The notes: generated by a model from the letters alone, not told the origin. DNA of 60,000 nt from Glandiceps talaboti (GCF_964340395.1 NC_135565.1:11741742-11801741), one strand, 5' to 3'. Positions 1-12,741 are shown, numbered from the stretch's first letter. Translations and numbers: made by a program.

Positions 1-654
1 GGAACGTGATGTAACTCTTAGTGAACTTGTGTTGGGTGCCCCTGTCACTTACAGGTCTATACCCTAAATATACGTCATCATGTCAAACTGCCAAACAAGT
101 TGATGCAATCAATTTTGCCCCCAGTTACTCAGCAATGTACTTTAAAACGATATGTGTGTGAAATTCTATTCTGCTTGATGTAAAAAAGTGAGTAACACTA
201 ACGTTCCCAAATTCTGTCTGGTTTTTAAGGGTGGTGTATTCACATTTATATGTGAAAGGTTTAGTCATGTTTGGTCATTTGAGCATTTTTTCAACCGAAT
301 TCGGGAGTTTATGGTAGGGTGTTTATCCGCTTTTTTGCCATACATGTTTATGATATAATTATTATACCCTTTCCTGCACCTTTCCTGTTTGTTTTTGTTT
401 TTGCGTCCTCCCCAAATGATTATCTTCACGGGATGGGAGTTATCCCTCAGGAGTGTCCACCACCATATGTTTGTTTATATTTCGTGTTTGTTTAGTTGAT
501 TGTAGTGGTGGTCTTGTTCATTGTATATCAGTTTCATAAATTGTTCATTCATATTATTAATCAATTTGTCACCTTGGTAACAGAATTTGGCTTGTGACAA
601 GTTACAGGTGAGAAAAGATTCTGAAAGTGACTGCTGTTACGTATTTTCCTACAG
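1..654. other. Non-coding sequence upstream of BHMT-like exon
   Basis: I see no coding exon, RNA gene or repeat here. It should be intron of the BHMT-like gene, because the exon at 655 begins in the middle of that protein family. The N-terminal two thirds of the gene would lie before this window. Confidence 0.5.
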
Positions 655-2095
655 GGACCCCTGTCTGCTGTTCCCGTGCCACTCAGAACTACTAAAGAGG
701 AGCCAACCAACTTGACATTGTCAGATCCAAAAACAGGTAAATCTTGTACACTTACTTATATCTGGCTATGAGGGCACGAGTATACGTTTATTACCTTAGG
801 GGTTGTTACGTAAAAACTATAGTTCCCTCGGTATTAAGCTTTAGGAAATACATAATTGTTACATAACAGTACTAAGGGTATACTAGCCATAGAGCTTGAA
901 TAAAGGTCAGGCAATAGGCGTTTTACAGCATGATGACATTAACTAGCTCTAATTCCTACCAGAGTCAAATTAATCTTGGTAGGACACCCATGCTACGATA
1001 ATAGTGCCCCAGGGAAAAGAGAAATCAAATATTGTGCCCCCTGTATGCAAATTGAGGTCACTAGTTCCTGTATCACGTGGCGTTCTTTGTTACAATTTTT
1101 GCATCGTTGTGCGTCATTAATGTTTTAATCACAAGTCAGCACAAGAGGACATCAGGATTAACAAACGGGGTTGGTATATTAACCATAAAATTGATACATT
1201 ATTGGTAATTTTTGCTAAAAGTAAATGATGAATAAATCGAAGTATCTTGGGTTTTTTTCTGACCATACATTTTCCTACCATCAATTGATTTCATTGCTGA
1301 TATTACATTTGGCACAACACAAACGTTGGATACAATAACTTAAAGAATATTTGTTGCATTTTTTGGTACGTGAATATTGCATAATTTACTCAAAACTTGT
1401 CCCAACGCGTTCTCGCTTTTGCTCTTGCATCATGATCAGGACACGTTCACAATGAGCTGAATAAAAAAAATATTTAACAATGCTCTCCGATTTTCTCGGC
1501 TACTTGCTTTTAACGTTATTTTGTGACTGCATATTTTTTTGTAATATAATTATGTGTGACATTTTCTCATCGAAGAATTGGTACTGACGAGTTTCTGTAT
1601 ATCCATTTTAACAGTTCGTCAAAAACATTCAGTTAAAATGATTTTGTGAAAATGGATTATGTAGTAATTTCACATCAAACTTATACATGTAAAATTGTAT
1701 ATTGTATTGTCAGATAACAACCAACCCTCCTGTTTAATGTAACTAAGTTGACTTTTAAGATGTCTGACTGGATAACCTCTCTCTTTTCCGTCGTAGGAAA
1801 ACATTTGTTCCCAATAAATCTCGACGTCAAGTGTTGTTCACATGACGACATAGCTGATTTTGGTAAACAGAGTAAACAACTTGGATTTCAACTAGTTGGT
1901 CTGTGTTGTGGTAATCGGCCATCTTTTACACGTACTCTAGTTGAGTCTTTTGGACGTAAACCGGAAGCCAGTCGTTTTAGTATGGATATGTCGAGGCATC
2001 CTACTTTTGGTACAGACGACAACTTAAAGAAAAACGTCGCAGAAGATGGTATGAAGTTAAAGTACAACATAGTTGAACTAGACCAGCTTGAGTGA
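655..2095 (+). CDS. Homocysteine S-methyltransferase (BHMT-like), C-terminal two exons, partial gene
   Basis: Two exons: 655-736 and 1797-2095 (stop TGA). The first follows CCTACAG and ends at CAG|GTAAAT. It reads GPLSAVPVPLRTT and ends on one base of a Gly codon, which the second exon completes (..DPKTG|KHLFPIN..). The second exon holds FGKQSKQLGFQLVGLCCGN, then GRKPEASRF and MSRHPTFGTD. The adjacent Cys pair in GLCCGN is the zinc-binding element of the homocysteine methyltransferase family, which transfers a methyl group from betaine or S-methylmethionine to homocysteine to make methionine in the cytosol. The conserved downstream segment resembles the tail of BHMT-like proteins. The catalytic N-terminal barrel is outside the window, so the methyl donor cannot be decided. 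A polyadenylation-type AATAAA lies at about 2364. The gene converges with the minus-strand methyltransferase that ends at 2685. Confidence 0.75.
737..1796 (+). other. Intron of the BHMT-like gene
   Basis: The intron is AT-rich, starts GTAAAT and ends TTCCGTCGTAG. I see no other gene or recognisable repeat in it. Confidence 0.6.
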
Positions 2096-2363
2096 TGTTA
2101 TGGATGCAACGGTATATCACTTTATTATGAACAAGGGTAGAATATTTGCACATTTTCTGAAGAGATGCAAATTAGTAGTACGTGCAATTTACTATAATTA
2201 GCTAGAGCCCCTGAAATGGTCGCTAATCAGCGTGAGCAGCCTGTCACAACTGTTCCTTGCAGTATGGAGTCGTTCATAAACATTGCAATTTAATTCATAG
2301 AAAAATTATAAGGAATTGTCGAAGCTGTGAATTTTTTTACTCGTCACGGAAGTCGCAGATTCC

Positions 2364-2369
2364 AATAAA
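2364..2369 (+). terminator. Candidate polyadenylation signal of the BHMT-like gene
   Basis: AATAAA about 270 bases after the stop codon of the BHMT-like last exon, in the 590-base space before the convergent methyltransferase gene. It is the canonical hexamer in a plausible place; nothing else supports it. Confidence 0.35.
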
Positions 2370-2566
2370 ACACAGCTTTCTTGCTATACAGATTTGACAT
2401 GAATGGTTCTTCACATATCACTTAGAAAATTCATTAGTATAAAAAAACTATACTTTAAGAAAACCAGATTTTCGATCAGGTCAAAATTATTACACACACT
2501 GCAAACCATTCATATCATAAGTACGTATCATTCAGACTGATTACTAGCTATATACGTCTGTGACTG

Positions 2567-3733
2567 CGTTATCGGAACCATACAATTTTTTTATAGACCT
2601 TACCTAGAAATATGAGTCACCAAGAGTAAAAATGAGCTATTAACAATTAAATTGCCCTTTATCTATCGATCTTATTCACTGCCTTCATTTTTTGAGTTTC
2701 AAGAAGACGACGTAACTTCGCCAGTACGGATTCCCGTCTTCATCCTTTGGTGCAAGAGAATAGAAAACCTGATATACATCTTCCATAAATTCGTCATGTA
2801 ATTCCAATGGTATGTAATCCAGATGTCCAAGGAGAGGTTTTAAGAATCCTATAAACAATGATATAGTATAGGCGAGATCAATGGAAATTTAACAAAATTG
2901 CGTAATCTCACGGGTAATATGCACCGACGACTCAACTTCAAAGATATACTCAATATGATTTCATGACGTAAATGCGTGGCCTCAATGTAGCTGTACAGTA
3001 TATACTTGGACGTGCTGGGCATTGTGCAAGACCCGGATGTTGTCAGGTGCTGTCTTCTGCCCGTACATAGTGAAATTGCATTTTGTAGACATTTGAGCGT
3101 AACTTTCATGTTGCGTCTTTGGTGTTATCTCTACTGAGTTCAATTCCGTATAAGCTAGTTTGTTTTCCAGCTGACTCATATGTGCCCAACGGGCTTCTTT
3201 GCTATACGCGAGCCATGTTGTAACAGTTGTTGGATATTGACAACTTACTTCACGGAGAACATTATAAAACGAATTTTAAATTTAAACAAACGTCAACTCA
3301 AAATAATGGCGAAACATTTGCGGTTAACAACATGCACGACAAGATGGTGTCATAGCAAAAGTAAAGTAGAATAATACCGTAATTAAAAAGTTTGGCCAAC
3401 GTGAAAAAATGACGCTATTCACCTTTATGGTGTTCTTTTGATCCCAGCTTGAAGGTCAGTAATTCAAGGTAACTTTTATGAATTATGAATCCGCTTCTTT
3501 CGACCATTCTATTTAAATTGTTAAGTGTACCAGAAAACGGGAACAATTGGCCGAGGAAATCCTGCTGTCAAACGAGAAAGGCCCGGGGAGATATTATCAA
3601 TTACAAATTACATTAATAGAATAACTTGTGTTCATCCTATCATTTCATAGAATATTCTCCCACTCTTGCTTAAATAACGTTGGGAATGAATCAGTTAACA
3701 ATTACGTCAACAGTTAGACTAATACCTTCCGTT
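2567..3733. repeat. Inverted repeat arm 1 (methyltransferase exons 3-4)
   Basis: This segment recurs in reverse complement at about 8826-9998, with small differences. It carries exons 3 and 4 of the methyltransferase, the intron between them and about 120 bases of 3' flank. The inner boundary is sharp: AATACCTTCCGTT at 3721-3733 pairs with its complement at 8826-8838, exactly where the direct repeat 7764-8824 ends. Confidence 0.85.
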
Positions 3734-6280
3734 CGAAGCTCACCATATCAATCATATGTTATTTGGCAAATACCGTTTCACATCTGAATTGCTGTGATGG
3801 GTCATTTTTCCGAGAATAATAGCGTGGCGGAGGCGAGCTCTTATACAGGAAATATGACCACAGCCTTGTTGGTTCTATAAAGCTGGATTTCTGGTTGTCT
3901 TTTTTTATTACGATTATTTACATTTAAAAATCCAGTAATCGCGCGAAACAAGCAAAACAAGCACAAAAATGCATGTCCACATCTGCAGGGCTTTCGACCA
4001 ATCAGAATGCGAGATTGGTGACAGGAGATGTATAATATCAAAATGATATTCTTCGAAATGTGTTTTTCCTCGCTTACCTCAAAGTATTTCTTCCATCGAG
4101 GGTGCTGTGCACATGTACGGTACACGGCGATGTATGTATCATTTGGATGTTCCGTGGTCACTGTCGCTATGAATCCGCCAGATGGCTGTAGCGTCCAGTA
4201 TACATCTCTAAACAGCTTCTCTTTTTGCTCAATATATTGAAGAGATGACACAGTTATAGCCTTCGTGAATGCCTGTTTATAACCAGGACAGGTTTCCTTT
4301 AGTTTGGAAGCATCAACCACTTTGTAAACAGTTTTGTTTGGAACAGAATTGTTGTCATTTGCTATTTTGGTAGCAGCCATAGAGGTGTCGATACCTATTA
4401 AGTGGTAACACAGAAAACAAGCAAATTATGTTAATTAATACAAATTTTGTAATTTTCAATTCTGTTGTAGCTATATACTAGTATATCGGAAAGACACGCG
4501 GTCACTAACAAATATCCATAGGGAAGCAATAGTCTAAGTTTGGAAGAGCTACACATCCACTAATCAGGATTACGAGGAACCAGTGATGCCACCAAACATG
4601 GCGTTTCAAGTTCTGTCAGTGAGCATTCGCTTCCCAAGCGTTGCTCCCTGGAGTTACGAAGAGTGAGTCTAGCGCCCTCTATGCCTGAGAGCCGGCAAGA
4701 GATGACGTCATTCATGACATGTAGACAAAAAAGTGAAGACGTTAGAAAGTTTTTCTTCTTTATAGTTTGTTTTACACTAAAACAGTGGTGTTTTCATTTT
4801 TATCGTGTAGCATCAAGTGTATACCTTCATCATTATATTACTGGCGAACCAAATACTACAGTTTTGCTGTATTTCATTGAAGAATATCGAAGTTATGGAA
4901 GACTATAAACTTGCCAGACGGCTTGTGTATTTGAGCCCTTGACGGCGTATCGCATCAATAACAAGTGAGTGACCGTTCCTGTCAAATTCTACAGAATCGC
5001 AGACATTGTGAATAGTATTGCTATGACAGTAATTGTATAAGATGGCAACAAGAAGACAACACATCCATGAAACGACACTAGTATACACGTATATTGTGGT
5101 ATTTGGTGTTTTAAATTTCTATCGCAAAATCGAGAAACAGCGATGTTATTGTTCGATACATGACCTCAGAAATTTGGATACACCAACATTTCTAATATGT
5201 ATGTGTAGTCCTCATAAACGATTTTCTTAGGTGACCCTCTCTAGCGCTTATTAATATTCACGTGCCTACAAAAGACATGGACAGAAGTATCGAAAACACG
5301 GGGCGCCTTCTGGACATGAGGTAATCTGACAGGAAATGAAGTCTGCATCGTGATAGCTTTAATCATATCCATAATCATTTTAATACACGGCGTTCATTAC
5401 ACACTTTGCATTGGGCATATCAATATAATATTACCTAGGTGTAGATATCAAATAAACAAACAATGTAAGTGGAACCTTGCCAAAATTTCCAAGTGCTCGC
5501 ATTTAATATACATACACTATTTCAGACATTGCATGGAATCTACATCATTGTGTATCTCTCACTGCTCTGCAACCACTAACAGATATATTATACCAGGCCC
5601 ATATCTATATGACATGTTTTGAAATGTTCCTTGCAAACTGAAGGTCATACCGTTCAATAGGTGTTGACCTGTTCAGTGACCTAGTATTTTCCCATAGCCA
5701 ATGAGTTTCATACAGCTCGAATTCCTTTATTCACTATGTGTTCCCCTTGTAACATAGACATCACACACTGGTAAGTATTGCTAAACAATTTTTTCCGCTT
5801 ATCTTTAACCTTGATATTAGTGTACATAGGCTTACAGTTACAGTAAAAATGCTGTATATATATAAATGACAACACAATGAAAATGTGTCGTATCTGGCCA
5901 TTTATCACTAACGACCTAAATACATAATGAAAATCATCAGTCATATAACGTCAGGATTTTCGAAGACCATTGTTCCCTCAATCATACGTCATCGGATCAC
6001 TAAAAATCGATAATAAAAATCTACATTATGTGAACTTTCGCTATAGACAAGTATTGATTTGTCATACATGTCTACATTGTTACAGCCACCTACCAACAAC
6101 ACTTCGTACATTGTCACGGCTTGCTATAAGCTTTGTGAGTTCCCCAGTTCCACATCCTACGTCCAAAATATTCTCATTGTTTTGCCAGTCGTCATCATCC
6201 CACAAAGACAACGCGAGGATACCAATTCTCTGTTGCAATACTCTGTTGTTTGAGTAGAGTGCCCTGTATACCCTGTTCAT
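2685..6280 (-). CDS. SAM-dependent methyltransferase, JHAMT-like, complete 4-exon gene
   Basis: Minus-strand exons in order: 6280-6094, 4394-4078, 3564-3423, 2848-2685 (stop TGA). All junctions are GT-AG and the phases agree (1, 0, 1), giving 810 nt and 269 aa, the usual size of juvenile-hormone-acid-methyltransferase-like class I enzymes. Exon 1 has the SAM-binding motif I, ILDVGCGTG at residues 38-46. Its last base joins exon 2 to complete VVGIDTS, the acidic post-I loop (Asp65). Exon 2 continues with YKVVDASKL and LQPSGGFIATV. Exon 3 reads DFLGQLFPFSGTLNNL and exon 4 reads LPLELHDEFMEDVYQ-like sequence (IPLELHDEFMEDVYQVF) and ends in FLKLKK. The enzyme should methylate a small carboxylate or similar acceptor; the real substrate is unknown. 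No signal peptide is visible, so it is likely cytosolic. The start at 6280 is the first ATG of the open frame; a second, direct copy of exon 1 lies upstream at 8313-8130. Confidence 0.8.
4395..5759. other. Part of methyltransferase intron 1
   Basis: This is intron between methyltransferase exons 1 and 2. Short open frames of 60-90 codons occur on both strands, but none shows a recognisable motif or splice context. I see nothing else. Confidence 0.45.
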
Positions 6281-6805
6281 ATTTAGAGGTAGTCAAATCT
6301 AGCATAGGTCACAAGGGCATAAACTAATGATTTACCACACGTGCACATTAAAAGTTCTGTGTATACGTCACCCCGGGCCAAGGCATAGAACATATAACAT
6401 GTATAACACGTACGCACTGTCTTTTGTTCTGTTCTGAGCATTGATCCCAACAACTAGCTAGTTGGAAGTAAGATATGTAGTGTCTAGTACGTATACGTGT
6501 TGGAATGCAAAGGCTATATGGCTTTTCAGTCATTTGTATTTCTTGCACCAGCTAGAGTCATACTTGTATCATCTGACACAACACTGGTTCAAGTTCACAA
6601 GTTCAAACCTGAAGTTTGGAGAAAACATGATATTACTGTGAATGTAAAAGATTGTCGAATTAAGAGCAACCTGGCATGCACAGTTAGTAAACAGGCTACA
6701 GGAAAACTAGTCAAATTTGTTCTCGTGATTTTCCGGATTTCTAATATTATTTTCACTATAATTCAAATATAGTTTTAAGTATTGCCAGCGTTTATATTGT
6801 TTCCT
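5760..6805. repeat. Direct repeat copy 1 (methyltransferase exon 1 and its flank)
   Basis: This ~1.05-kb segment is repeated in the same orientation at about 7764-8824. Shared landmarks are TCACACACTGGTAAGTATTG near 5760 and 7765, exon 1, and the stretch beginning CATAGGTCACAAGGGCATAA. The copies differ by scattered substitutions and small indels. Confidence 0.85.
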
Positions 6806-7676
<871 letters not shown>

Positions 7677-7763
7677 AACTATGCATGGATTTGTAACCGG
7701 AACTTTCTTCTAGTTACATCTTCAGAGCTTTACCATTCAAACATGATCCAAACAGCACTCATA

Positions 7764-8824
7764 CATCACACACTGGTAAGTATTGCTAAACAGGTTTTTT
7801 TGGATAAACTTTAACCTTTATATGTGTACATAAGCTTATAGATATAGGAAAAATGCTGAAGATATACATGCTAATTGCAGAGTGATAGCTACATGTCTGA
7901 ACACAGTGCAAACATGTCGTATCAGGCCATTTATCACCAATGACCTAACTACATAATGAAAATCATCAGCCATATACGTCAGGATTTTTGAAGACCCTTG
8001 TTCTCTCAACCATTATACTAGATTGGATCACTAAAAATCGATAGTAAAAATATTATGTGAACATGTTAAAACTTTCGCTATAGACAAGTATTGATTCGTC
8101 GTACATGTCTGCATTGTTCAGCCACCTACCAACAACACTTCGTACATCGTCACGGCTTGCTATAAGCTTTGTCAGCTCTCCGGTTCCACACCCTACGTCC
8201 AAAATATTCTCATCGATTTGCCAGTCATCATCCCACAAAGACAAGGCAAGGATACCAATTCTTTGTTGACATACTCTGTTGTTTGAGTAGAGCTCCCTGT
8301 ATACCCTGTTCATATTTAGAGGTAGTCAAATCTAGCATAGGTCACAAGGGCATAAACTAATGATTTACCACACGTGCACATTAAAAGTTCTGTGTATACG
8401 TCACCCCACGCCAAGGCATATAACATATAACATGTATAACACGTCTTTTGTTCTGTTCTGAGCATTGATCCCAACAACTAGCTAGTTGGAAGTAAGATAT
8501 GTAGTGTCTAGTACGTATACATGTTGGAATGCAAAGGCTATATGGCTTTTCAGTCATTTGTATTCCTTGCAGAGTCATAGTTGTATCATCTGACACAACA
8601 CTGGTTCAAGTTCACAAGTTCAAACCTGAAGTTTAGAGAAAACATGATATTACTGTGAATGTAAAAGATTGTCGAATTAAGTGCAACCTGGCATGCACAG
8701 TTAGTAAACAGGCTACAGGACTAGTCAAATTTGTTCTGGTGATTTTCCGGATTTCTAATATTATTTGCTATATATATTTCAAATACAGTCTTAACTATTG
8801 CCACCATTACTACTGTTTCCTGTC
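7764..8824. repeat. Direct repeat copy 2 (methyltransferase exon 1 and its flank)
   Basis: Second copy of the segment at 5760-6805. It ends at the same point (TTTCCTGT) where the inverted copy of exons 3-4 begins, so two duplicated pieces abut base to base. Confidence 0.85.
8130..8313 (-). pseudogene. Duplicate methyltransferase exon 1 (alternative first exon or relic)
   Basis: This exon is a close copy of 6094-6280: start ATG, ILDVGCGTG motif I, and the same donor GTTG|GTAGGTGG in the same phase. It differs by a few substitutions (for example ENN to DEN-like changes) and the loss of one Asp codon from the DDDDW run, and stays open. No exon 2 lies between it and exon 1 copy 1. It could splice onto exon 2 at 4394 as an alternative first exon, because phase and strand agree. 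Otherwise it is a stranded duplicate. I cannot separate these without transcripts. Confidence 0.6.
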
Positions 8825-8825
8825 A

Positions 8826-9998
8826 AACGGAAGGTATTCATGTAACTGTTGACGTAATTGTTAACTGATTCATTCCCAACGTTATTTAAGCAAGAGTGGG
8901 AGAATATTCTATGAAATGACAGGATGAACACGTTATTCTAATGTTATTTGTAATTGATAATATCTTCCCGGGCCTTTCTCGTTTGACAGCAGGATTTCCT
9001 CGGCCAATTGTTCCCGTTTTCTGGTACACTTAACAATTTAAATAGAATGGTCGAAAGAAGCGGATTCATAATTCATAAAAGTTACCTTGAATTACTGACC
9101 TTCAAGCTGGGATCAAAAGAACACCATAAAGGTGAATAGCGTCATTTTTTCACGTTGGCCAAACTTTTTAATTACGGTATTACTTCACTTTACTATTGCT
9201 ATGAAGTCCTCTTGTGGTGCAATGTGCTTGCCACAAATATGTCATCATTATTTTGAGTTGACGTTTGTACAAATTTGTGTTCGTTTTATAATGTTGTCCA
9301 TGAAGTAAGTTGTGCAATTTCCTACAACTGTTATAACGGTGCACATATAGCAAAGAAGCCTGTTGAGCACATACGGAGCCATCTGGAAAACATACTAGCT
9401 GATACAGACGGAATTGCACTTAATTAACAACATGAACAGAAGAGAAAACACCAAAGACGCAACTTGATAAGATACGCTCAGATGTCTACAAAATACAATT
9501 TCACGATGCACGGGCAGAAGACACACCTGGCAACATTCGGGTCTTGCACAATGCCCAGCACGTCCAAGTATTAATTGCACAGCTACACTGAGGCCACGCC
9601 TTTAAGTCATGAAATCGACAGAAATATGAGTATTGAGTATATCTTTGAAGTTGAGGTTACGTAATTTTGTTTAATTTTCATTGATTTAGCCTATGCTAAT
9701 ATTATTGTTTATAGGCTACTTAAAACCTCTCCTTGGACATCTGGATTACATACCATTGGAATTACATGACGAATTTATGGAAGATGTATATCAGGTTTTC
9801 TATTCTCTTGCACCAAAGGATGAAGACGGAAATCCATACTGGCGAAATTACGTCGTTTTCTTGAAACTCGAAAAATGAAGAGAGTAAATAAGATCGATAG
9901 ATAAAGAGCAATTCAATTGTTAATAGCTCATTTTGACTCTTGGTGACTCATATTTCTAGGTAAGGTCTATAAACAAAATGTATGGTTCCGATAACGCT
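8826..9998. repeat. Inverted repeat arm 2 (methyltransferase exons 3-4 on the plus strand)
   Basis: Reverse-complement copy of 2567-3733; the arms are about 1.17 kb each with about 5.1 kb between them. It ends with the shared GGTTCCGATAACGC. Confidence 0.85.
8990..9878 (+). pseudogene. Orphan methyltransferase exons 3 and 4, inverted copy
   Basis: Exon 3 copy is 8990-9131 and exon 4 copy 9715-9878. Splice sites are intact (GACAG|CAG..., AAAG|GTGAAT, TTATAG|GC) and lengths are identical to the parent (142 and 164 nt). By my reading exon 3 encodes the same residues as the parent. Exon 4 differs in a few residues (GYLKP for GFLKP, ending FLKLEK). The exons face away from the nearest exon 1 copy (8130-8313, minus), so no methyltransferase with a SAM site can be made here. 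Intact coding in an orphan implies a very recent rearrangement or an assembly error. Confidence 0.7.
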
Positions 9999-11699
9999 CA
10001 ATTTTAAAATAGGATGGGGTAGGTAGATTTTTATTTTCATAACTATTTTGTAAATATTTTTTCATGTATGAGTGTCTAGTTCAGGTAGATATGTTTTCTG
10101 TTCTTTTTCATATGTTCTCTGTGTTATTGGTTTCTTTTCATCAGATGGACTGTCATTACAGAGTGGAATAACAGTTTTATATTGTCTTTTTTAGTTTATG
10201 TCAGTTTCCGCATCCAATATTTCTAGCGAGACTTCACATTTTTTGCGATTTTAAATTTATTTGTTTTTTCTCGAACACGCAAAACAAAGTTAGGGTCGGC
10301 AGTGAAAAACTAGTTGGGGTTGGTCGGGTAACCGGAACCAAACAATTTTTAGGCCTAAACTAAAATAATCATGGCCGAATTCATTTGTAATGTCACTGTA
10401 GAATATAACCCATGACCCACCCGTTTTCAAGTGTACATGACTGTATACCGTGAACCATATTTTCTAGAAAAGAGACACCACACTTCAAGATGGCAGAGGT
10501 AAAAAAAAAATAAGTAAGAGATATCCGTCAGGGGTTATTCAAACACTGAGATGGTAGACCGATGTGTTTTGTATATATGGCTGACAGATACAAAATGCAC
10601 GTCTTGTATACGCCATGTTTCTTGTAGTAGCATTTCGGAATCAACTCGTCTTCAATAGAGTAATTTGTTCGGCATTGGTTATTACATAAATTTACAGTTA
10701 CACAATAATTACATAGTTTCTTTGCATTTGTATATGCCACTGCCTGGGCCCACTTAAAATTGTACAGTTGTATTTTATCTGTAAGAGTACTTTTAAGAGA
10801 GCATTTAATTTCATGAAGCAACGAAATTCACTTTCATCTACAACAGACTGAAATTAGTGACAGGGTAGACTTGTAATGTTAACATTAACACGTTTTCAAA
10901 TTAACATGCTAGTACCAGCTGATGTAGTTTGACTTTGACATAACAATTTACTCCATACACAGCAGCCCATGTTGTGAATTTTACTTGTCCATCTAAGAAC
11001 AGAAGTGGTACAGTGTAGGTTCACATTGCCTGCAGTGACTTCTCATGTTCTTACACTAATCTCAAGTGACTTCCTTTACTGATATAAACTGCTGATAACA
11101 TAAGATAATATTGTCGATTTTATAAAAGAAAGTTACAAAAAGTAAGCAAATCACCATCTTCATGTTTCTGTCTCTCCTTTTCCTCCTCTACTATATCTTC
11201 TATTTATTGGATTCCTGGTAACAAGCCCTTTCTCTACATAATGAACATGTTCTCAGCCCCCCCCCCCCATACACACATACACAATTGGAAAACTTGAAAC
11301 AACCGCCCTTTTTGTGAACAAGCTTTGTCGCCGCCGCCATGACTGTAGATGACGTCGACATTCCAGACACGGAGCTAACTTTTTGAGTAGTCAGAAACAG
11401 AAAAGAAAACTGTGTCACCCTAATGATGGGCCTTATCAAACCCACTCATGCATGTGATTCATTACATTTCTTTTTTGGTTGATTTTGACATTGCATACAT
11501 GTGTGTAACACCTCTATTCAATTTCTCATTTCCTAGTTTATTTCCTTTGATTTTATTATAGAACTCGACGGGGTGTACATTCATTTAAAAATCTATTAAA
11601 CGTGCAATTACTTTTCGCGAAGAAGGTGGTTGTCAAAAGATAAGGGCAAATCGTCACACTGAAAAGCGTGGCAGTTTTACCTCCAAGTCTAATTTTACC
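9999..11699. other. Intergenic region without a supported gene
   Basis: It contains a dispersed repeat copy near 10140-10345 and a short poly-C tract near 11259. The 97-codon minus frame at 10528-10821 is Cys-rich but matches nothing I recognise and lacks splice or promoter support. Confidence 0.4.
10140..10350. repeat. Dispersed repeat family, copy 1
   Basis: It shares GTTTTATATTGTCTTTT, TTTCCGCATCCA, a TTTTTTCTCG stretch, and near its end GGGTCGG...GTGAAAAACTAG and TCGGGTAACCGGA with 36345-36510, in the same order and spacing. No coding capacity is visible, so a SINE- or MITE-like family is likely. A weaker third relative may lie at 44000-44090 (GGTCGGTCGGGA). Confidence 0.6.
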
Positions 11700-11868
11700 A
11701 CTAATTTGCCTAAACCACAAAGACACATCTTTTCCCAGAGTAGCACAATTAGGCACGTGTTCGATACACCTTCTCTTGTTCTAATTATTACTTCAATCTG
11801 TATATGATCTCAGGATCCGAGTTGACATGTGCAGCAAGGCGGTATGTGGACAATTCCAAAATTATTGG
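11700..11868 (-). pseudogene. Decayed copy of PDHA exon 8
   Basis: It matches exon 8 of the intact gene (14265-14441). Shared blocks are CACGTGTTCGATACA, TCTCAGGATC, AAGGCGGTATGT and ATTCCAAAAT, in the same order and orientation. Small indels break the frame and the 3' splice end runs straight into a (GAGT)n tract. No neighbouring PDHA exon copies are recognisable. It is best read as the remnant of an old duplicate of the PDHA-like gene. Confidence 0.7.
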
Positions 11869-12066
11869 GTGAGTGAGTGAGTGAGTGAGTGAGTGAGTGA
11901 GTGAGTGAGTGAGTGAGTGAATGAGTGATCATTGAGTAAGTGTATGAGTGATCATTGAGTGAGTGCATGAGTGAGTGCATGAGTGAGTGAGTGATCATTG
12001 AGTGAGTGATCATTGAGTGAGTGAGTGAGTGAGTGAGTGAGTTAGTTAGTGAGTAAGTGAGCGAGT
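11868..12066. repeat. (GAGT)n imperfect microsatellite
   Basis: GAGT repeats, interrupted by GATCATT and GCAT blocks, begin directly at the edge of the PDHA exon 8 relic. The Thr/His/Ser-rich minus frames over it are repeat artefacts. Confidence 0.9.
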
Positions 12067-12738
12067 GTATGTATGTGTGTGAGAGCGAGGGATTGCTCAG
12101 TGAGAGAGTGAGGCAAGGGATGCGTGGGTAAAGGGAAGTGATGTGTAAGTGAGGCCATGGGTGACTGAATAAGCAAGTTAGTGAACCAAAGGTTGTTTAT
12201 CCAAATGAGCAAACCTCTAACTGTTAAAACGATGTAATCAGTGTATAAGCAGCGTACTGATATGACAAATATACCATATTTGGACATTATGTAACTCCCA
12301 TACGGCAGATTATGTGATTGATTAACACAAGCACGTTAAATGGTTGGCAATGCATGAATTTGTAATTTTATCTTCAACTCCTTGTTCCTCTAGACGTGGT
12401 GAAGGAAAGCATCCGATGCAACGACAAGGATAGGTGCTAGACTAGAGACATTTATAATCTTTAACATCCACTTGAAAACAATGTGGAATAAGGGAATTGT
12501 TTTAAAACAGGTTCTGGATATCAATGACGTCCGTTAAAGACAGTTCCCCATACTTTATTGACATCTAACAAAAATCCTACACAGCGTAAAGGTTTATATA
12601 ATTTGTTCTACATTCCATAGATATATTAGCGCAAGGTTTATAGTGAACTTCATTAGATTGGTCAATTAGGAAGAGATAGAATTGGTTAGTAGAGTTTGTT
12701 TGAACTTGAGATTTACCAATTTGACGTAACTTGATTGG

Positions 12739-12741
<3 letters not shown>
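12067..12741. other. Intergenic sequence, nothing recognised
   Basis: I see no coding exon or repeat that I can name between the GAGT tract and the AT microsatellite. Confidence 0.4.

Noticed and set aside
2982-3374. Candidate extra methyltransferase exon between exons 3 and 4
   Set aside because: The reading frame is broken in one of the two copies and exon 3 joins exon 4 in phase without it.
10528-10821. 97-codon Cys-rich minus frame
   Set aside because: No recognised motif and no neighbouring exons.
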